From assembly GCA_022376465.1 (NCBI GenBank), contig JACDTU010000029.1, positions 172,491 through 236,490 of the forward strand: a DNA stretch of 64,000 nucleotides. Reading direction: 5' to 3'. How positions within the stretch are numbered: the first letter of the stretch is position 1; the number at the start of each line of letters is the position of its first letter. Positions 1 through 12,957 of this stretch are shown here, one piece after another. Position numbers and translations under genes: made by a program. The notes below the pieces were generated by a model that worked only from the letters and a program-made list of their open reading frames with translations, made no database searches and had not been told where the DNA came from. Source of the DNA: Cubamyces lactineus (lineage: Eukaryota > Basidiomycota > Agaricomycetes > Polyporales > Polyporaceae).

Positions 1-70
1 CCCTTGATACTGCCAGTCCTCTCTCATCGTCGTCGAGACTCGTCAAGTTGTCTGGAACTCTGCCAGTAGA

Positions 71-3000
71 ATGGGAAACGCACAATCTTTGACGCGTACC
101 AGCGGCGCATTGGACTCGTTTGTTACTGAACTCGGCAGCGACGTGGTTTACGAGGGAAGGTATGGTGCACACATCAGGCAGTCCAGTTACAGCGCCCATT
201 TACCGACTCAGTTTGGGATCTGCTCGGTTTCTGAAGACCGTCAAGTGTCGACACAAGAATGGATACCTGGTCGTGAAGATATTCATCAAACCGGATCCCG
301 GCTTGAGCTTGAGGAAATACCATAGGAGATTGAAGAGTGCGTCCGACTCTTGTCCAGGAAAGCTTAAGCTAATCTACAGAAGTTGAACGCGAGGCCTTGG
401 CCGACATTCCGAATGTATATGGATACCAGAGCTTCGTAGAGACCGACAAAGCGGGCTATGTCATTCGCCAATGGGTCGCCAGTAATTTGTACGATCGTAT
501 CAGGTGAGTTACCACTATTTCTAAGTGTCGTACGGTGGTGATATAACGACTACAGTACTCGACCATTCCTGAGTATCGTCGAGAAGAAATGGATTGCATT
601 TCAAGTACTGAATGCTTTGCGCGACGCGCGCAATCGCAAGGTCTCTCATGGTGACATCAAATCTGAGAACATCTTGGTCACTTCATGGAACTGGGTCTAC
701 GTATCCGACTTTGCCTCCTATAAGCCCACTTTTCTCCCTCTAGACGATCCCTCAGACTTCTCGTTCTTCTTCGACACTTCTGGCCGCCGTTCTTGTTACA
801 TAGCGCCCGAGCGGTTCTACACCGCAAGCGAGAATCCGGATATCAGCGCGAAGAAGTCCCGTCTGGCTACAGAAGATGGCGAGGGCCGTAAGGATGGTAA
901 GGTCACAGAGGCCATGGACTGCTTCAGTGTTGGCTGTGTCATCGCGGAGCTCTTTCTGGAGGGCAAGCCGTTGTTTACGCTCAGCGAGCTGTTCAAGTAC
1001 CGAGAGGGCGAGCTAAAGCTAGACACTCAGCTTGCCGCCATAGAGGAGCAAAGCGTCCGGGTATGTCAAAATACATGCAGCATGATACACATTCCCGCTG
1101 ACACTTGTCTGCCAGGATCTCATCACGCAAATGGTCGCGATCGACCCTGCAACGCGGCCGACGTTTGACACACTGCTGCACACGTCTCGAGGAACAGTAT
1201 TCCCGGAATGCTTCTACTCCTTCCTTCATAACTATGTGTACTCCGTCAACGAAGTGGACACGTCCGCTGTCTTTTCCGCGCCACAAGTGCCACTGGCGAC
1301 TCCCTCCAGCACGGTTACCTCGGCTCATAAAGCCAGTGGCCACATCGGATCTTCATCCCCGACATTGAATAGCAATTCCTCCGGTGACCCCCTCCCAAGC
1401 GATTCTGACCATCGAATGGAACGCATCTGGGCTGACTATGAAAGCGTGGAACCATACCTAATCAACGAATCTGTCGAGCAAACAGTCATGGATGTCAAGG
1501 TCGACTATGCGCCCCAAATTCTATCGTCACGACCGTTCCATGTGAGTTGCACATGCGCACTCGCCGAGGTCAGAACTCACGTTCTGATAGGACGTACTGC
1601 CAGTGGAGTTGAATATTCCTAACCGGGAGAGCAAGTTGCATAGCGCCTGGAATTCGCACAAACGAGCTGCTGCCGAAGGTTCGCATTGGTATACTATCCA
1701 ATGAGCTCGGCCTGACTTTGTCAATAGATGGACCCGCTCTGATCATCCTCTCTCTCGTTTGCGCAAACATCCGCAACTGCTACCTCCCCAGCTCCAAAGT
1801 CCGCGCCCTGGACGTCTTCCTCGCACTCTGCGCCCATCTCACGGACGAGGCGAAATTAGACAGGATGGTCCCGTATATAGTCGACCTTCTACACGACGAT
1901 GCGGCGATCGTCCGTGCGTCTGCGTTGCGGACATTGATGCAGGTCTTGATGCTCGTCACGGTCATAACGCCGTCGAATGCCGCGATCTTCCCGGAGTACA
2001 TCATACCTGCCATCGCTCACCTCGCGAGAGACCCAGAGGTGCTCGTGCGGTGCATGTATGCGCAACTCATCGTGCCTTTGGCGGACACGGCCGTGCGTTA
2101 CTTGGAGATGGGTCAGGCACTGAAGGCACATGGCACATACAAGCTATCTCCCGATGCTCAAGAATATGATGAAGCCCACTTTGAGGTCGGTAGTACGTGC
2201 GGTTTTGTGCTAAGTGCATGCATTGACAATCTGCGCAGGTTTCATATGACGCTAGCATGAGCGACCTGCAGAACAGCATAGAAGAGCAACTCTCTGCGCT
2301 GCTTGTTGATCCCTCCAGCATCGTCAAGAGAGCGGTTCTCCACAACATCTCATCTTTGTGCATCTTCCTTGGCCGTCAGAAGACGAACGACGTGCTCCTT
2401 AGCCATATGATCACCTATCTCAATGATCGAGACTGGTTGCTCCGTTATGCCTTCTTCGACAGTATAGTCGACGTTGCGGCATGTGCGGGAGGACGTAGCC
2501 TGGAAGAGTACATCCTCCCACTGATGATCCAAGCGCTGTCGGGTCCGTGACTCTCTTTGATTCTCATCGAATCCATACTGACTCCACGCCGGAACTAGAT
2601 GTCGAGGAAACGGTAGTCGCCAAGGTTCTCGCGTCGCTGACAAATCTCTGCGAGCTTGGGCTGTTCCAGAAAATGCGCATATGGGAACTCATGAGCGCGA
2701 CTCTAGGATTCCTGTATCATCCGAACATATGGATCAGGCAAGGTAAGAGTCATCCGGGATGAGTGTCAGCGCATACAGGTACTCATTTGTCCTTCTCAGG
2801 TGCTGCAGCCTTCATCGCTTCCGCCGCTAAGCACCTGCCGCCGAGTGACGTGTGGTGCATCCTCTATCCCTCCCTCAGACACTTCCTGCGGTCTGATGTG
2901 CGAGATGTGGACGAGAAGAGCTTACTCATAGCGATGAAGCAGCCGCTTTCCAGGCAGGTCTTTGATGCTGCAGTGCAGTGGGCGATGAAGGCGGAAAAGA

Positions 3001-5814
3001 CGCAGTTCTGGCGTTCTCATCGAAGCGCCAAGGTCGAGTCGCCCCGGGAGAGCATGGCTACAGTGCGACAGACAGGCAGCAGCGCCTCTTCTCGTGCCCG
3101 GTCAGAGGAGTGCGTGGCGTTGATTCCGATGACTTTGCGCTGGTATTCACTCGATGACAGGGACGAGGCGCAGATTGCGAAGTTGCAGCAGCTGGGTATG
3201 ACGTCTAGCGAGGAGGCTAAGCTGATGTCCATGAGGGACTACATCTTGAAGCTCGCACGCGCAATCTCGAGGTTCGTCGGTTGATACCCTGCGATCATCA
3301 GCCCTCTAACAATCATTCTAGTTTCGCATCTCGCGTCAGTGTCGAGGTTGAATCTGATGCATTGAAGGCGACAGGCACCATCGAGCTTCAGAAGCTGGGG
3401 GTTGTACCTCAAACCGTGTTCCTGCGCGCACCAGAGTCAGAAGGGCGTTCTTCCCGCTTGTCCTCGCTCAGGACCACATCCGACTTCATGATCAAATCGC
3501 CTGGGACGCCAAGGACAACACGGACTCTCAGTATCGACCAAGGGCCGACTTCTGCTGGTGCACCGTTCGAGGATCTCCGGCGCCGTCTAGCTATCATCAA
3601 CGGTTCAGGGAGCTCTCTCCCAATTCCGGCCTCGCGCGAACCTCGCAGCCCCGTACCCCACCCATTGTCCATTGACACCAACGCCGTACCCCCATCTGCT
3701 TCCTCCGAAATGCCCCACATGTTGGACCGGCCCAGCAGTCCGGCAGAGTCTACCGTATCCGCAGCCAACTCCTCCGCTTTCCGCGCGATGCATCGGTTCC
3801 CAATCAGCGGCGACGGTCAAAAAGCGGCACCAGCCGTCGGCTCATCCAGGGCGAGTGCCACAGGATTGCTGGAAGCCCACGCCCAAATCCGCTCAGAAGG
3901 TTCGCAATCGCCGTCCGGGCGGTCTTCACCCGTCTCTGTCGCGGGCACCGTGCGCGGGCAGGACAAGCCACGTGTACCATCTATCATCCCGATCTCGACA
4001 TACGGTGAGTCTGCGTGGGTGCTGGTAAATGGGGAGAATTTGCTGAAGAGAAATGTCTCTAGACGGACAGGAAGCTGGGATTAGTAACCTGCTAGAACAC
4101 CTCTACCTTGACAATAACCGCGACTTGCAAAACGACTTCGGGCCAAGAGTACACGAGGGCCCCGTACGTCGTCGGAATGCCGCTCGGCATACCAGCTTCA
4201 TGACCAGAGACGGAGCCTCGCGACGTCTGGAGGCTTCCTTAATATCCCACTTTAACTCACATTCCGACGCCGTAACAGGTTTGGCCGTGTCTCCAGACCA
4301 CATGTTCTTCGTGTCTTCGTCAGACGACAAGACCGTGAAGGTGTGGGACACTGCACGCTTGGAGCGGAACGTGACGAGCAAGCCGAGACATACGTACAAT
4401 CAGCACCACGCACGAGTCAAGTGTATATGCATGCTCGAGGGCGTCCATTGCTTTGCGAGTGCGGCTGAAGACAGCAGCCTCCACATTGTCCGGGTGCATG
4501 TGAGCCAGAGTGGGCAGCTTCCGAAGTACAACAAACTGCAGGTCATTCGCGAGCATAGGGTGGAGACTCCTGGGGAGTACATCACCAGCATGGTTCACTA
4601 TTCAACAGGTACGGCGTCCCTACTTGTCGAGATCTAGACACCCAAAATTGACGTGCACAATTGCAGATACTTCGTCGAACCTAGTATACGCTACAACACA
4701 TTCCGTGATCTCGATCATCGACTTGAGGACGATGCGAACATTACAGCGCATGGAGAACCCACGACACCATGGCCCAATCACCTGCATATGCTTAGATCGC
4801 AAGCGGGCGTGGGTCATCTGCGGCACATCCACAGGCGTCCTCTCCCTGTGGGACATCCGGTTCGGCATACTCATCAAGAGTTGGAAAGCGGGCCTTGCGA
4901 ACAAGGGACGTCCAGGCCGCATCCATCAGTGTCTCGTCCACCCGACCAAGGGCAAGGGTAAATGGATCATCGTCGCGACAGAGTCGCACAAGTCCGGTAG
5001 CGAAATGCCATCCCACACGGTGCTCGAGGTCTGGGACGTCGAGAAGACGACACTGGTAGAGACGTTTGTAGTACGGACCGGACGGAGCTCATCAGACGGC
5101 GTGGACGAGCCGAAGGAGGTCAGCGTCGGGGAAGCAGAGACAAGTCCCGCTGCCGCCATCGCCGCTCTCGTACGGGCACGACAAGAAAGCGGATCCGTGG
5201 ACACCGGGACCCGACGTGCAGGGATAGTCGGCCCCGACACGCCCTACGGGGATGCCCCGCTCCCTCCCTCTCCCGATGTGCGCGCCGTCATCGCGGGCTC
5301 CGAGTTCGGCGGCCACACCATTGTGCATCGGTCCCACATCGGCGAGACCGAGAGCAAGCCTGGGGCGCGCTCGTCTGCGCGCGGTTTCCTGATCACAGGC
5401 TCGGAGGACTGTAAGCTGCGGTTCTGGGACCTTGCCCGCCCCGAGCGGTCTCTCGTGCTCAGCGGCTTGGAGTCGGACCATGACAAGCCTTCATATAGGT
5501 GCGTGAGCCCCGTCTCTCACTCGCTAAATCTTGCGTAGGCTGACTTGGTATTTCAATACAGCGTTTTGCGGGACGCCACGGGCACCGCGTCGTCGTACAT
5601 CGAGACATGGCCGTCGGCGTCGGCGAACCAGAGCAACCGCCCTCCCCAACGGCTCTCCCTGATCAACCACAACCAGCAGAACTTGCTGAAGGGCCACCAG
5701 GATACCATCACCGCTCTCGCGTGCATAGACTCGCCGTTCAGAGGCGGGTTGGTCACTGGGGACAGGGCGGGCGTGATCAAGGTGTGGAGGGTGGAGGCGT
5801 TCGATGCCGCTTGA
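71..5814 (+). CDS. VPS15: VPS15 regulatory kinase of the class III PI3-kinase
   Basis: Pseudokinase-like scaffold that activates VPS34 PI3-kinase on endosomes and autophagic membranes. Fourteen exons: 71-159, 212-336, 383-503, 556-1060, 1116-1541, 1591-1678, 1728-2185, 2239-2542, 2599-2742, 2800-3271, 3322-4004, 4063-4608, 4667-5498, 5562-5814; all phases agree and give 1681 residues, normal for the family. The protein starts MGNAQS, a good N-myristoylation signal as known for Vps15. An N-terminal kinase domain (about 1-320) has HGDIKSEN as catalytic loop and DFA in place of DFG, typical of VPS15. A HEAT-repeat region (about 400-780), a low-complexity Ser/Pro linker and a C-terminal WD40 region (about 1100-1681) follow. 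No frame break is seen. Identification is secure from domain order and motifs; individual splice sites are inferred. Confidence 0.95.
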
Positions 5815-6076
5815 TACCAGTGCACGACTTGGAGTTGTCTTCAGTAGAATGGATAATACTTACCTTCGATGTTTGTACCATAGACTAATGTGCTGCAGAG
5901 AATATCTGTCACCTCAGCAGTTCTTTGCCCATGTTCAACTTTCGATAGCCGCGTTCAGATCTTGATCAAGAAGCAATGATATATGCTGCAGACGTCTGCT
6001 CGCCCACAACCTCCACAATATGTTACACTCGAATCCCAATTGACTTCCAACGCGCAAGCGGTCTCAACAGGAGGCC

Positions 6077-8119
6077 CTAAAAGCTATACGGGTCGCCATA
6101 TTCATCCTCGTCACTGTGGTAAGAGTCGCCATAGTCAGAGACGTCTCCGGCCTCCTCATCGGAAGGATATGCATCTTCGTAGCGAGCGCCTCGTCTTGGT
6201 ACGGAACCGTCATCTCCGTACATCTCACTGCCGAAACCCGCAGCCGGGTCAGGGTTCTGTCCTAGATTTGGGATATTAGGAGAGAGACTTACCGCTCGCG
6301 TGCGGCGACTTCGGCAGCCAGGCCCTCGCTGGATGATTAGCATGTCGTATAGTCAGCGACAAGAGCTGTATGAGGGGTGAAGAGACACGCACGCATCCTC
6401 TTCGTCTTCACTGACGATGTGGTGGGCCCCATACGGGCCGTCCACGTCGTCTTCTTCCTCATCGGACGTGATAACGATGGGGCCTCTGGCCCGGCCAGCC
6501 AAGGCACCTCGTCGCCTGCCGTGGCCGACGTACTGCACCTCGTCTGCTTCCGACGGCGGAGCTGGCGCGGGGCGGAAGTCCGCATCGTCGTCGTCGGAAA
6601 GCTCGATCACTTCGTCTTGGTCGAGGTCAACAGACGGAGCGCGTCTCCGTGCAGCACGGCGGCGGCCGGCGACGTCATCGCCGTCATCGATGAAGCTGCT
6701 CTCGTAGCCATCCTCACTGCCGCCGTCGCCGTGCTCTGCGTCCCCGTCGACCTCCTCGATCCGTACAGAGCCGTCATCGCTATGATGCGATCCGCCGCCC
6801 TCAGACGCGGAGTCCCCGTCCTCGTCCTCGTGCCGGTAACGAGGTGCAGGGAAGAACAACTGGCGGAGCATGTCCAGTCCTGCCCAGTTTGCGCCGTACT
6901 CTTCCAAGTAGTCCTCGTCCTCTTCATCGTCCTCTTCGTCCCAGAACGGATCCCTGCGGAGATCCCAATGGCCAAAGTCGTCTGCATCGTCGAGTTCGTC
7001 CGGGTGAGCCCCGTCCGGATTGTGCCCTGGGTATACACGGCCACACTCGGAACACGCGCCGTCCCAGATCTCATGATGGCAGTCGATGCAGCGGTAAATC
7101 CCGCCGTCCTCGTCGTCTCGCAAGCCCATAACTTGTTGCAAGAGAGCCGGTGGCTGACCATCAGGAAAGACGCCATGTAGCTGGTTCGCAGACGGGCGGA
7201 ATATGCCAGCCCAGGGGTCACCAGCAGCGTCGGCAGCTTGCTCAGGAGGGGGCAACAGGGCCGTTGCGAGACCACTCTTGACCAGGGACGCCACCATCTC
7301 CTTGATTGTCCATATTTCGATTGGGCGCTCCTTGACTACGGCACGACAATGAGGGCACGTCTTCTTCCGCAGCCACACGGGGAGCAGTTCGTTCGCGGGG
7401 ACGTCCGGTGGCGCAGCTTTGAACCAGTTGAGTAGACACTGATAGCACGCTGAGTGGCCGCAGGGAGCAAGAGCAAAGGGTCGGTGCATCAGATCGAGAC
7501 AGATTTGACAGGATAGAGACTGCTGGAAGGTGGAAAGCAAATCCTCGTGTTGCGATACAAGCTGCAGATCGGTGTTGAACAACTGCAGCGCAACAGAGTT
7601 TGGCAGTGAACTCACAGTCGTCTTGGCAGAGACCTGGTCTTTCAAGTCCGTAATCTCTTGCTGACTGGCTTGCGGGGCCATGTCTTCGTCAGTAGCTCGT
7701 CCTTTGCCTTTACTTGAGCTGGAATGGGATGGCGAGGGTTCACGAGAGGCCATCGCAGAGGTACTTGCGCAGGCACATGAGGGTGCATTTTGTTTGGTAT
7801 GTGGCTCGGGTGAAATGGAGCTGGAGCCAGCCAGGGTCACCGAGCGCGAACGTGAGCGCGATTGCGATGCTATTGGCGCGACATGCTCCTCGGGCTTGGA
7901 GGCGTCCAGAGGCTGAGATTGCACTACAGACAATTTACGCTTCTTCTTCCTCCGTTTCTTCTTCTCTTTCGTGTCTCTTCGCAATTCATCGTCGTTCTGT
8001 GGCTTGGGTTTCTTCGCCTCGCGCTGTTCCGAATCCGAGTCGACGAAGAGCCTCTTGCGCACATTCCCTTCTTTGCCAGCAGCAGCAACTTGTACAAAGG
8101 GGCGAGCAGGAGACGACAT
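6077..8119 (-). CDS. RING-finger protein, probable E3 ubiquitin ligase, with acidic tail
   Basis: The start at 8119 opens a first exon that runs to about 6389. Residues 1-180 are basic and low-complexity (KEKKKRRKKKRK, a nuclear-type signal). A C3HC4 RING follows at about 200-270 (CQICLDLM, CGHSACYQC, CPHCRAVV). A second metal-binding-like cluster, CIDCHHEIWDGACSECG, lies about 80 residues later and recalls the cysteine-rich part of CHFR-type ligases, but there is no FHA domain. The rest is very acidic. A small exon at 6293-6328 and a last exon at 6077-6256 continue the acidic character to a TAG at 6077. The donor near 6389-6393 is ambiguous: GTGTCT keeps frame, whereas GTGCGT gives a more coding-like small exon but loses the acidic last exon. 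The E3 role is inferred from the RING; the substrate is unknown. Confidence 0.8.
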
Positions 8120-8419
8120 GGCTATCTCAGAGTGCCGCCCAGGTGTAGAAAGCTGCGGAGAGGGATGTGGTTAAGGAGGAAGAGACAGGCGTACACCCGT
8201 CGCTTACCACTTTCCGCCACTCGGTACACAATAGCCGCCTACAGCGGAGATGTGATCGGAGTTTCAACAGAGATAAGATAACCACGTGGTCTCGCCAACC
8301 ACCATCCGCAGCTCAAATCATACTTGACTTCACGACTTAACAGCTTGTCTCTGTCTCTCATCTGTCCCGTCTGCTCACGTTCAAGGGTCTACACGCTCGT
8401 CAGAGAGGCCCATCTGCCG
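8120..8419. promoter_or_regulatory. Divergent promoter region
   Basis: Short shared upstream region between the RING gene (minus) and the transporter gene (plus). No clear TATA box is seen. The transporter frame is open back to an ATG at 8324, so part of this stretch may be coding if that start is used. Confidence 0.4.
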
Positions 8420-10075
8420 ATGAGGTCGCCATACTTGAGCCCGAACTCCCCGGCGGAGCTCGCGGTACGACCAAACGCAGGCTATTTCGACCTCCATGCC
8501 TCCTCTGGCATGTACGCTCCTTTCGACGGCGCCGCTCTATATCCATGGAACGCGCCTTACGGACTTGCTGGCTCTGCGGGCGGGCTTATAGACTCTCAGA
8601 GCTCTGTGCCTACAGCAGGCGCGCTTCACATGGACTTCCCAACACTGCTGCAGTCAAGGCTGGGCTACTCGCCGAGACAGCGCTCCGGGTTCTCCAGAGA
8701 GGCGATTCACACACCTGCTATTGACCTGACTACTTCACTCCTGGTCTCTGAGAGCGGACTGCTGTCGCCTTCTCTCCCTGTTGTCTCTCCAGACGCTCCA
8801 GCTGCGTCTCAGCCAAGTTTCGCGAGGAGGGCAGCAGAACGTCGGGACCGTGTCTCCGCTCGGTCTAGGACGCGGTCGGAAGCCTTTTGGTTGATTCTCT
8901 ACTTCGCGTTCAACCTTGGCTTGACACTCTATAACAAGGGTGTGCTGGTGCGCTTCCCGTATCCGTACACTTTGACGGCGATGCACGCTCTCTGTGGTAG
9001 CCTCGGTGGGTATGTGTTGAGGTACAGAAAGGTCTACAAGCCCGCGAGGCTAGAGATCAGAAGCTATGCGATCCTCGCCGCGTTTAGTGTGCTCTATGCG
9101 GTCAACATCGCGATCAGCAACCTGTCATTGCAGCTTGTTACCATCCCCGTACGTTCGCACGTCCTCAACGCGTCGCAAGGGGAATGCTCATGCGTGCCGT
9201 AGTTCCATCAAGTCGTGCGGGCCGCGACACCTATATTCACCACGTTCCTTTCTTCCCTCATGTTCGGCACCAATGTGACTTCCGCAAAGCTGGTCGCTCT
9301 GGCACCGGTCATGCTCGGGGTCGTCCTTGCGTATGTCTTCTACTACGTTGTATCTCGTATTACCGTGTATTGACACCATCAATAGCACATATGGAGACTA
9401 CTACTTCACAGCCTTAGGCGTACTCCTCACGCTGCTCGGCACCATCCTCGCCGCACTCAAAACAATCTACACTAATGTCCTCCAATCGTCTCCTGCAAAG
9501 CTCACGCGTCGATCTGTCCGTCCCACTCTCACAAGTGCCCTGCTGCTGCCACCTCCGCTGAACCTCCATCCGCTCGACCTTCTCACTCGCATGTCCCCGC
9601 TCGCGTTCATCCAATGTGTTGTATACGCCTACCTGTCTGGCGAGTTTGCGCAAATACGCGCTGCGCCCTCATTCCCCTCCGAAAGCGCCTCATCAGCCTC
9701 CGGTCGCCTTCCCCTGCTACTACTCCTGGGGAATGGTTGTATCGCGTTCGGCCTGAACGTTGTCAGCTTCACTGCGAACGGCAAGGTCGGCGCGCTGAAC
9801 ATGACCGTAGCAGGTAAGCTGCCTTGCTTCCGGTTGCGGGTGAGTGTACGTGTACTAACGCCCCTGCAGCGAACGTCAAGCAGGTTCTGACGATCGTCCT
9901 GGCGGTGTCCGTCTTCAACCTCACGATTACCCGTATCAATGCCCTCGGGATCGCTATCACCCTCCTCGGCGGGGCTTGGTATGCGGCTGTGGAGTACCGG
10001 GAGAAGGCGCGCAAGAACTCGAAGACGAGGATTGTCGATGGCGGCGCGAGGTTCACTACAATTGTTGGGCGATAA
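8420..10075 (+). CDS. Triose-phosphate/nucleotide-sugar transporter family (SLC35/TPT) membrane protein
   Basis: Exons 8420-9148, 9203-9330, 9386-9813 and 9870-10075 join in phase to 496 residues; an in-frame ATG at 8324 would add 32. After a Ser/Pro-rich cytosolic N-terminus of about 150 residues come roughly ten hydrophobic segments. Family signatures are visible: LYNKGVLVRFPYPYTLTA in the first helix pair, FHQVVRAATPIF in the fourth, and NVKQVLTIVLAV near the end, the usual TPT-domain landmarks. Such proteins exchange nucleotide sugars or phosphorylated compounds across Golgi or ER membranes; substrate cannot be told from sequence. The start at 8420 was chosen because the upstream 32 codons look less conserved in character. 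Confidence 0.88.
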
Positions 10076-10466
10076 AGAGATAATGATGGGGTGCTGTTCG
10101 CGGCGGCTCTTTTGCCGTAGCATCTTGGCTGGTAGCGCGCTGCTGAGGTGCAGGACGTGGGAGGTCGACGAGGAATGTTCGGCGGTCATGAAGGTGGAGA
10201 TCGCGCATATACACGGACTATAACTAGATACCCATTTGTATCCTTATCCACATTCACACATTCACCTAGAGAACACATTCATTATTAACAAAATACTAAA
10301 CGGCCATCGTTCCGAGTGATATAGTGCATTCCAGCATCAGCGCCATGATGTAGTACTGTGACTTGAACTCGACTGTGTCGGTGCCGAAACGCGCGCTACG
10401 GTACTGCTACAGCAGTGCATAGCTTGACTGCGTACTACTACCACTCTCCTAAAGCTTTCCACCGCG
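10076..10466. other. Intergenic region
   Basis: Holds the 3' end of the transporter gene and the upstream region of UPF3. AT-rich from about 10215 to 10330. No gene or recognisable element seen. Confidence 0.5.
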
Positions 10467-12292
10467 ATGTCCAGCGCCGACACGTCCAAAGCACAATCCA
10501 AAGCGAAAGCGAAAGACAAGGAGAAGAAGGCCAAATCGTCCTCGAGCGGCGGGGGCGGCGGCCAGCCCCAAGACCGCCTCAAGACGATCGTGCGCCGGCT
10601 CCCGCCCAACCTCCCCGAAGATATATTCTGGCAAAGTGTCGCCCAGTGGGTCTCGGATGAGACTGTTTCGTGGAAGGTGTACTATCCGGGCAAGTTCAAG
10701 ACGAGGTGCGTCTCCAATATGCAAGTGGTGGGGTCTGGGATGTTGACCGGGGTCGGGGTTGCATGTAGATTGAACAAGGAGAACATCCCCTCGCGGGCGT
10801 ACATCGCGTTTCGGAGCCCGGAAGTGCTCGCGACGTTCAGCAGGGAGTACGACGGGCACGTCTTCCGGGACAAGGCTGGTACGCATCTCACACTCAAACT
10901 CTGCATCTGTGCACATAGCCCTGATGCAGCTGTGTAGGGAACGAGTCCGTCGCGATAGTCGAGTTCGCGCCGTTTCAGAAAGTGCCGAATGAGAAGAAGA
11001 AACCGGATGCCAGAGCGGGCACTATCGAGAAAGGTGTGCAAGTCATATATGAGTCCAGTCCAGACGAATGGTCCTCTGATGTTCTATGGCAGATGAGGAT
11101 TATATCTCGTTCCTGGAGTCGTTGAAGGAGGCCTCCACGAAACCGTCCGATGCTGATACTATTGAGGCTCTAGGTACGTCTATTATCGTTGATGAGTACG
11201 GCTGACGACTGAACGTATGCTCTGTGATTCTTAGTCGCCTCAATGCAACCCCCGCCACCACCCACGACGACCCCCCTGCTCGAAGCGCTCAAGGCTGAGA
11301 AGTCCGCACAGAAAGACAAGGAAGCGATCCTGCGCAACCACGCCCACTACAAGGATCCCGCCACGCTTGCCTCACTCGCGTCCGGATCGAAGAAGGAAGA
11401 CGGGAAGAAGAAGGGGGGCGCATCCTCGTCCAGCGGCGGCAAAGGCAAGGACAAGGAGAAAGGCGCAGACGGCGCCGGGACGGTGGGGAGGAAGGGAGGA
11501 AAGAAAGCCGCGGCGAAGGCTGCTGCTCAGCAGAACGCTGGAAAAGATGCGAAGGACGCGAAGGGCGCGACATCGGGTGGTGGTCAAGGTGGACAGGGAG
11601 GCAAACAGTCGGGCGGTCAGCCTTCGAAGCCGCCCAAAGCGCCTCGCGAACGCAAGACACAGGCGCAGGCAGCGACTTCTGCTGCTCCTGCTCCGGCGGC
11701 TTCATCCTCCAACGGCAGCGCTGCTACACAGGCTGCGACTGCCCTCACTGCAGCGCCGAACACGAGCACGAGCACGAGTGGGGATGGAACTGGACAGCAA
11801 CAACAGTCTACGCGCCGATCGCGCCCCGTGCTTGGCCTCGCCTCACGCCAATTCGAAGTTGCACTGAGCGGCGCAGGTGTTGCCGTCAGCGGCGGCGAAC
11901 GCAAGTCGCGGCGCGAGCGCGAGAAGGACAAAGAGAAAGAGAAAGACAAGGATCGCCCCGCAGAGTCCGCCTCCTCCGGGCAAGCTACAGAAGGAAGCGG
12001 GCCCGCGCCACCTAAAGCGAAGGAGGAAAAGCGGGGCGGGCGGGGTGGCGGCGCGCCTGCCGCGCCGACGATCCTTCAGCGTAAGGCTCAGGGCGGGCCT
12101 CCTCCTCCCAAGATCCTTACGCGGGCGCCGCAGAGCGCGGGTGCTAGCAGTGGCACGACCCCTACGCCTGCCCCGGCCGCCGGCGCTGCACAAGCTGAAG
12201 GTGCCGGTGACGGGGCTGACGGAGCAAGCGGCAGCAGGGGTCGCGGCCGAGGGCGTGGGCGAGGACGCGGCCGCGGCGGATCGTCTGGTTGA
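10467..12292 (+). CDS. UPF3: UPF3, nonsense-mediated mRNA decay factor
   Basis: Exons 10467-10705, 10769-10878, 10938-11033, 11093-11173 and 11235-12292 give 527 residues. After a Lys-rich lead, the SMG-4/UPF3 domain (about 30-180) is recognisable from TIVRRLPPNLPEDIFW, then a WKVYYPGK stretch, SRAYIAF and VEFAPFQK(V)P. UPF3 links exon-junction or terminating complexes to UPF2/UPF1. The remainder is low-complexity: Lys/Glu-rich, Gly/Ser-rich, then an arginine-glycine run at the C-terminus. An RG tail of this sort is typical of RNA binding and arginine methylation, which is inference here. Compared with yeast Upf3 the C-terminal half is long and disordered, as is common in basidiomycetes. Confidence 0.93.
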
Positions 12293-12957
12293 AGGACTAC
12301 CCCTACCGTCAACAACTCGCTCGCTCGGACCTTGGCATTGCATTTCGGGCTATCCTAGACGCACACAGCGTAGCGTCGCAGTCGGTCCGCCCTAGCCTCG
12401 ACATCGACGCGCGTCGGGGCAAGACTCGCTCGCAAACCTGGGGTCATATGCGAACCAGTAGGGCTGCGCTCTCTCCACTCACGCGTGCTAGCTCATCTTC
12501 TCGCTTCGTTTGCATATGCGTATGGAGGCCGCTGTGGCGATACGTACTCGTGTACTGAACGGCGCACCCGCAGCTAGGGATGGCCTGGTGTGGGGATTCG
12601 TACCATGTATGAGGTATGATGGATGTATGGACTATTGGTGTATCGATGCAGCTGGAATGATGTAGTGACTTACGCCCGAGTCACTGTTCGTAATGCCTCC
12701 TGTCCGATAACGAATTTCACTTCAAGCTCGCCCCCCGACTCTGCGCTCGCCGTCTTCACCCGTTCCTGTGCTATTCCTGATGCACAGTGAACGGTGTTGT
12801 CGCTGTCATACCCACTGGACGAAGGTAGATGAGTTGTATCGATTGACATAGTTGGTGCTGAGATGTGCGGAAGTCGCATTCAAGTCGTATAAATATACAC
12901 GCCGCACGAACCACCTTTCATTTGCGACACCTCAAGACCTGGATGATCGCCATGCTG
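12293..12957. other. Convergent intergenic region
   Basis: Separates the 3' ends of UPF3 (+) and the carboxylesterase (-). It must hold both 3' UTRs. A 69-codon open frame on the minus strand (12670-12879) has no recognisable features and no coding-type codon bias; I do not call it a gene. Confidence 0.5.

Noticed and set aside
6377..7180. 267-codon plus-strand frame
   Set aside because: Antisense to the acidic RING-protein exon; hydrophobic residues arise from reversed acidic codons.
12670..12879. 69-codon minus-strand frame between UPF3 and the esterase
   Set aside because: No recognisable domain, no coding bias, lies in convergent 3' UTR space.
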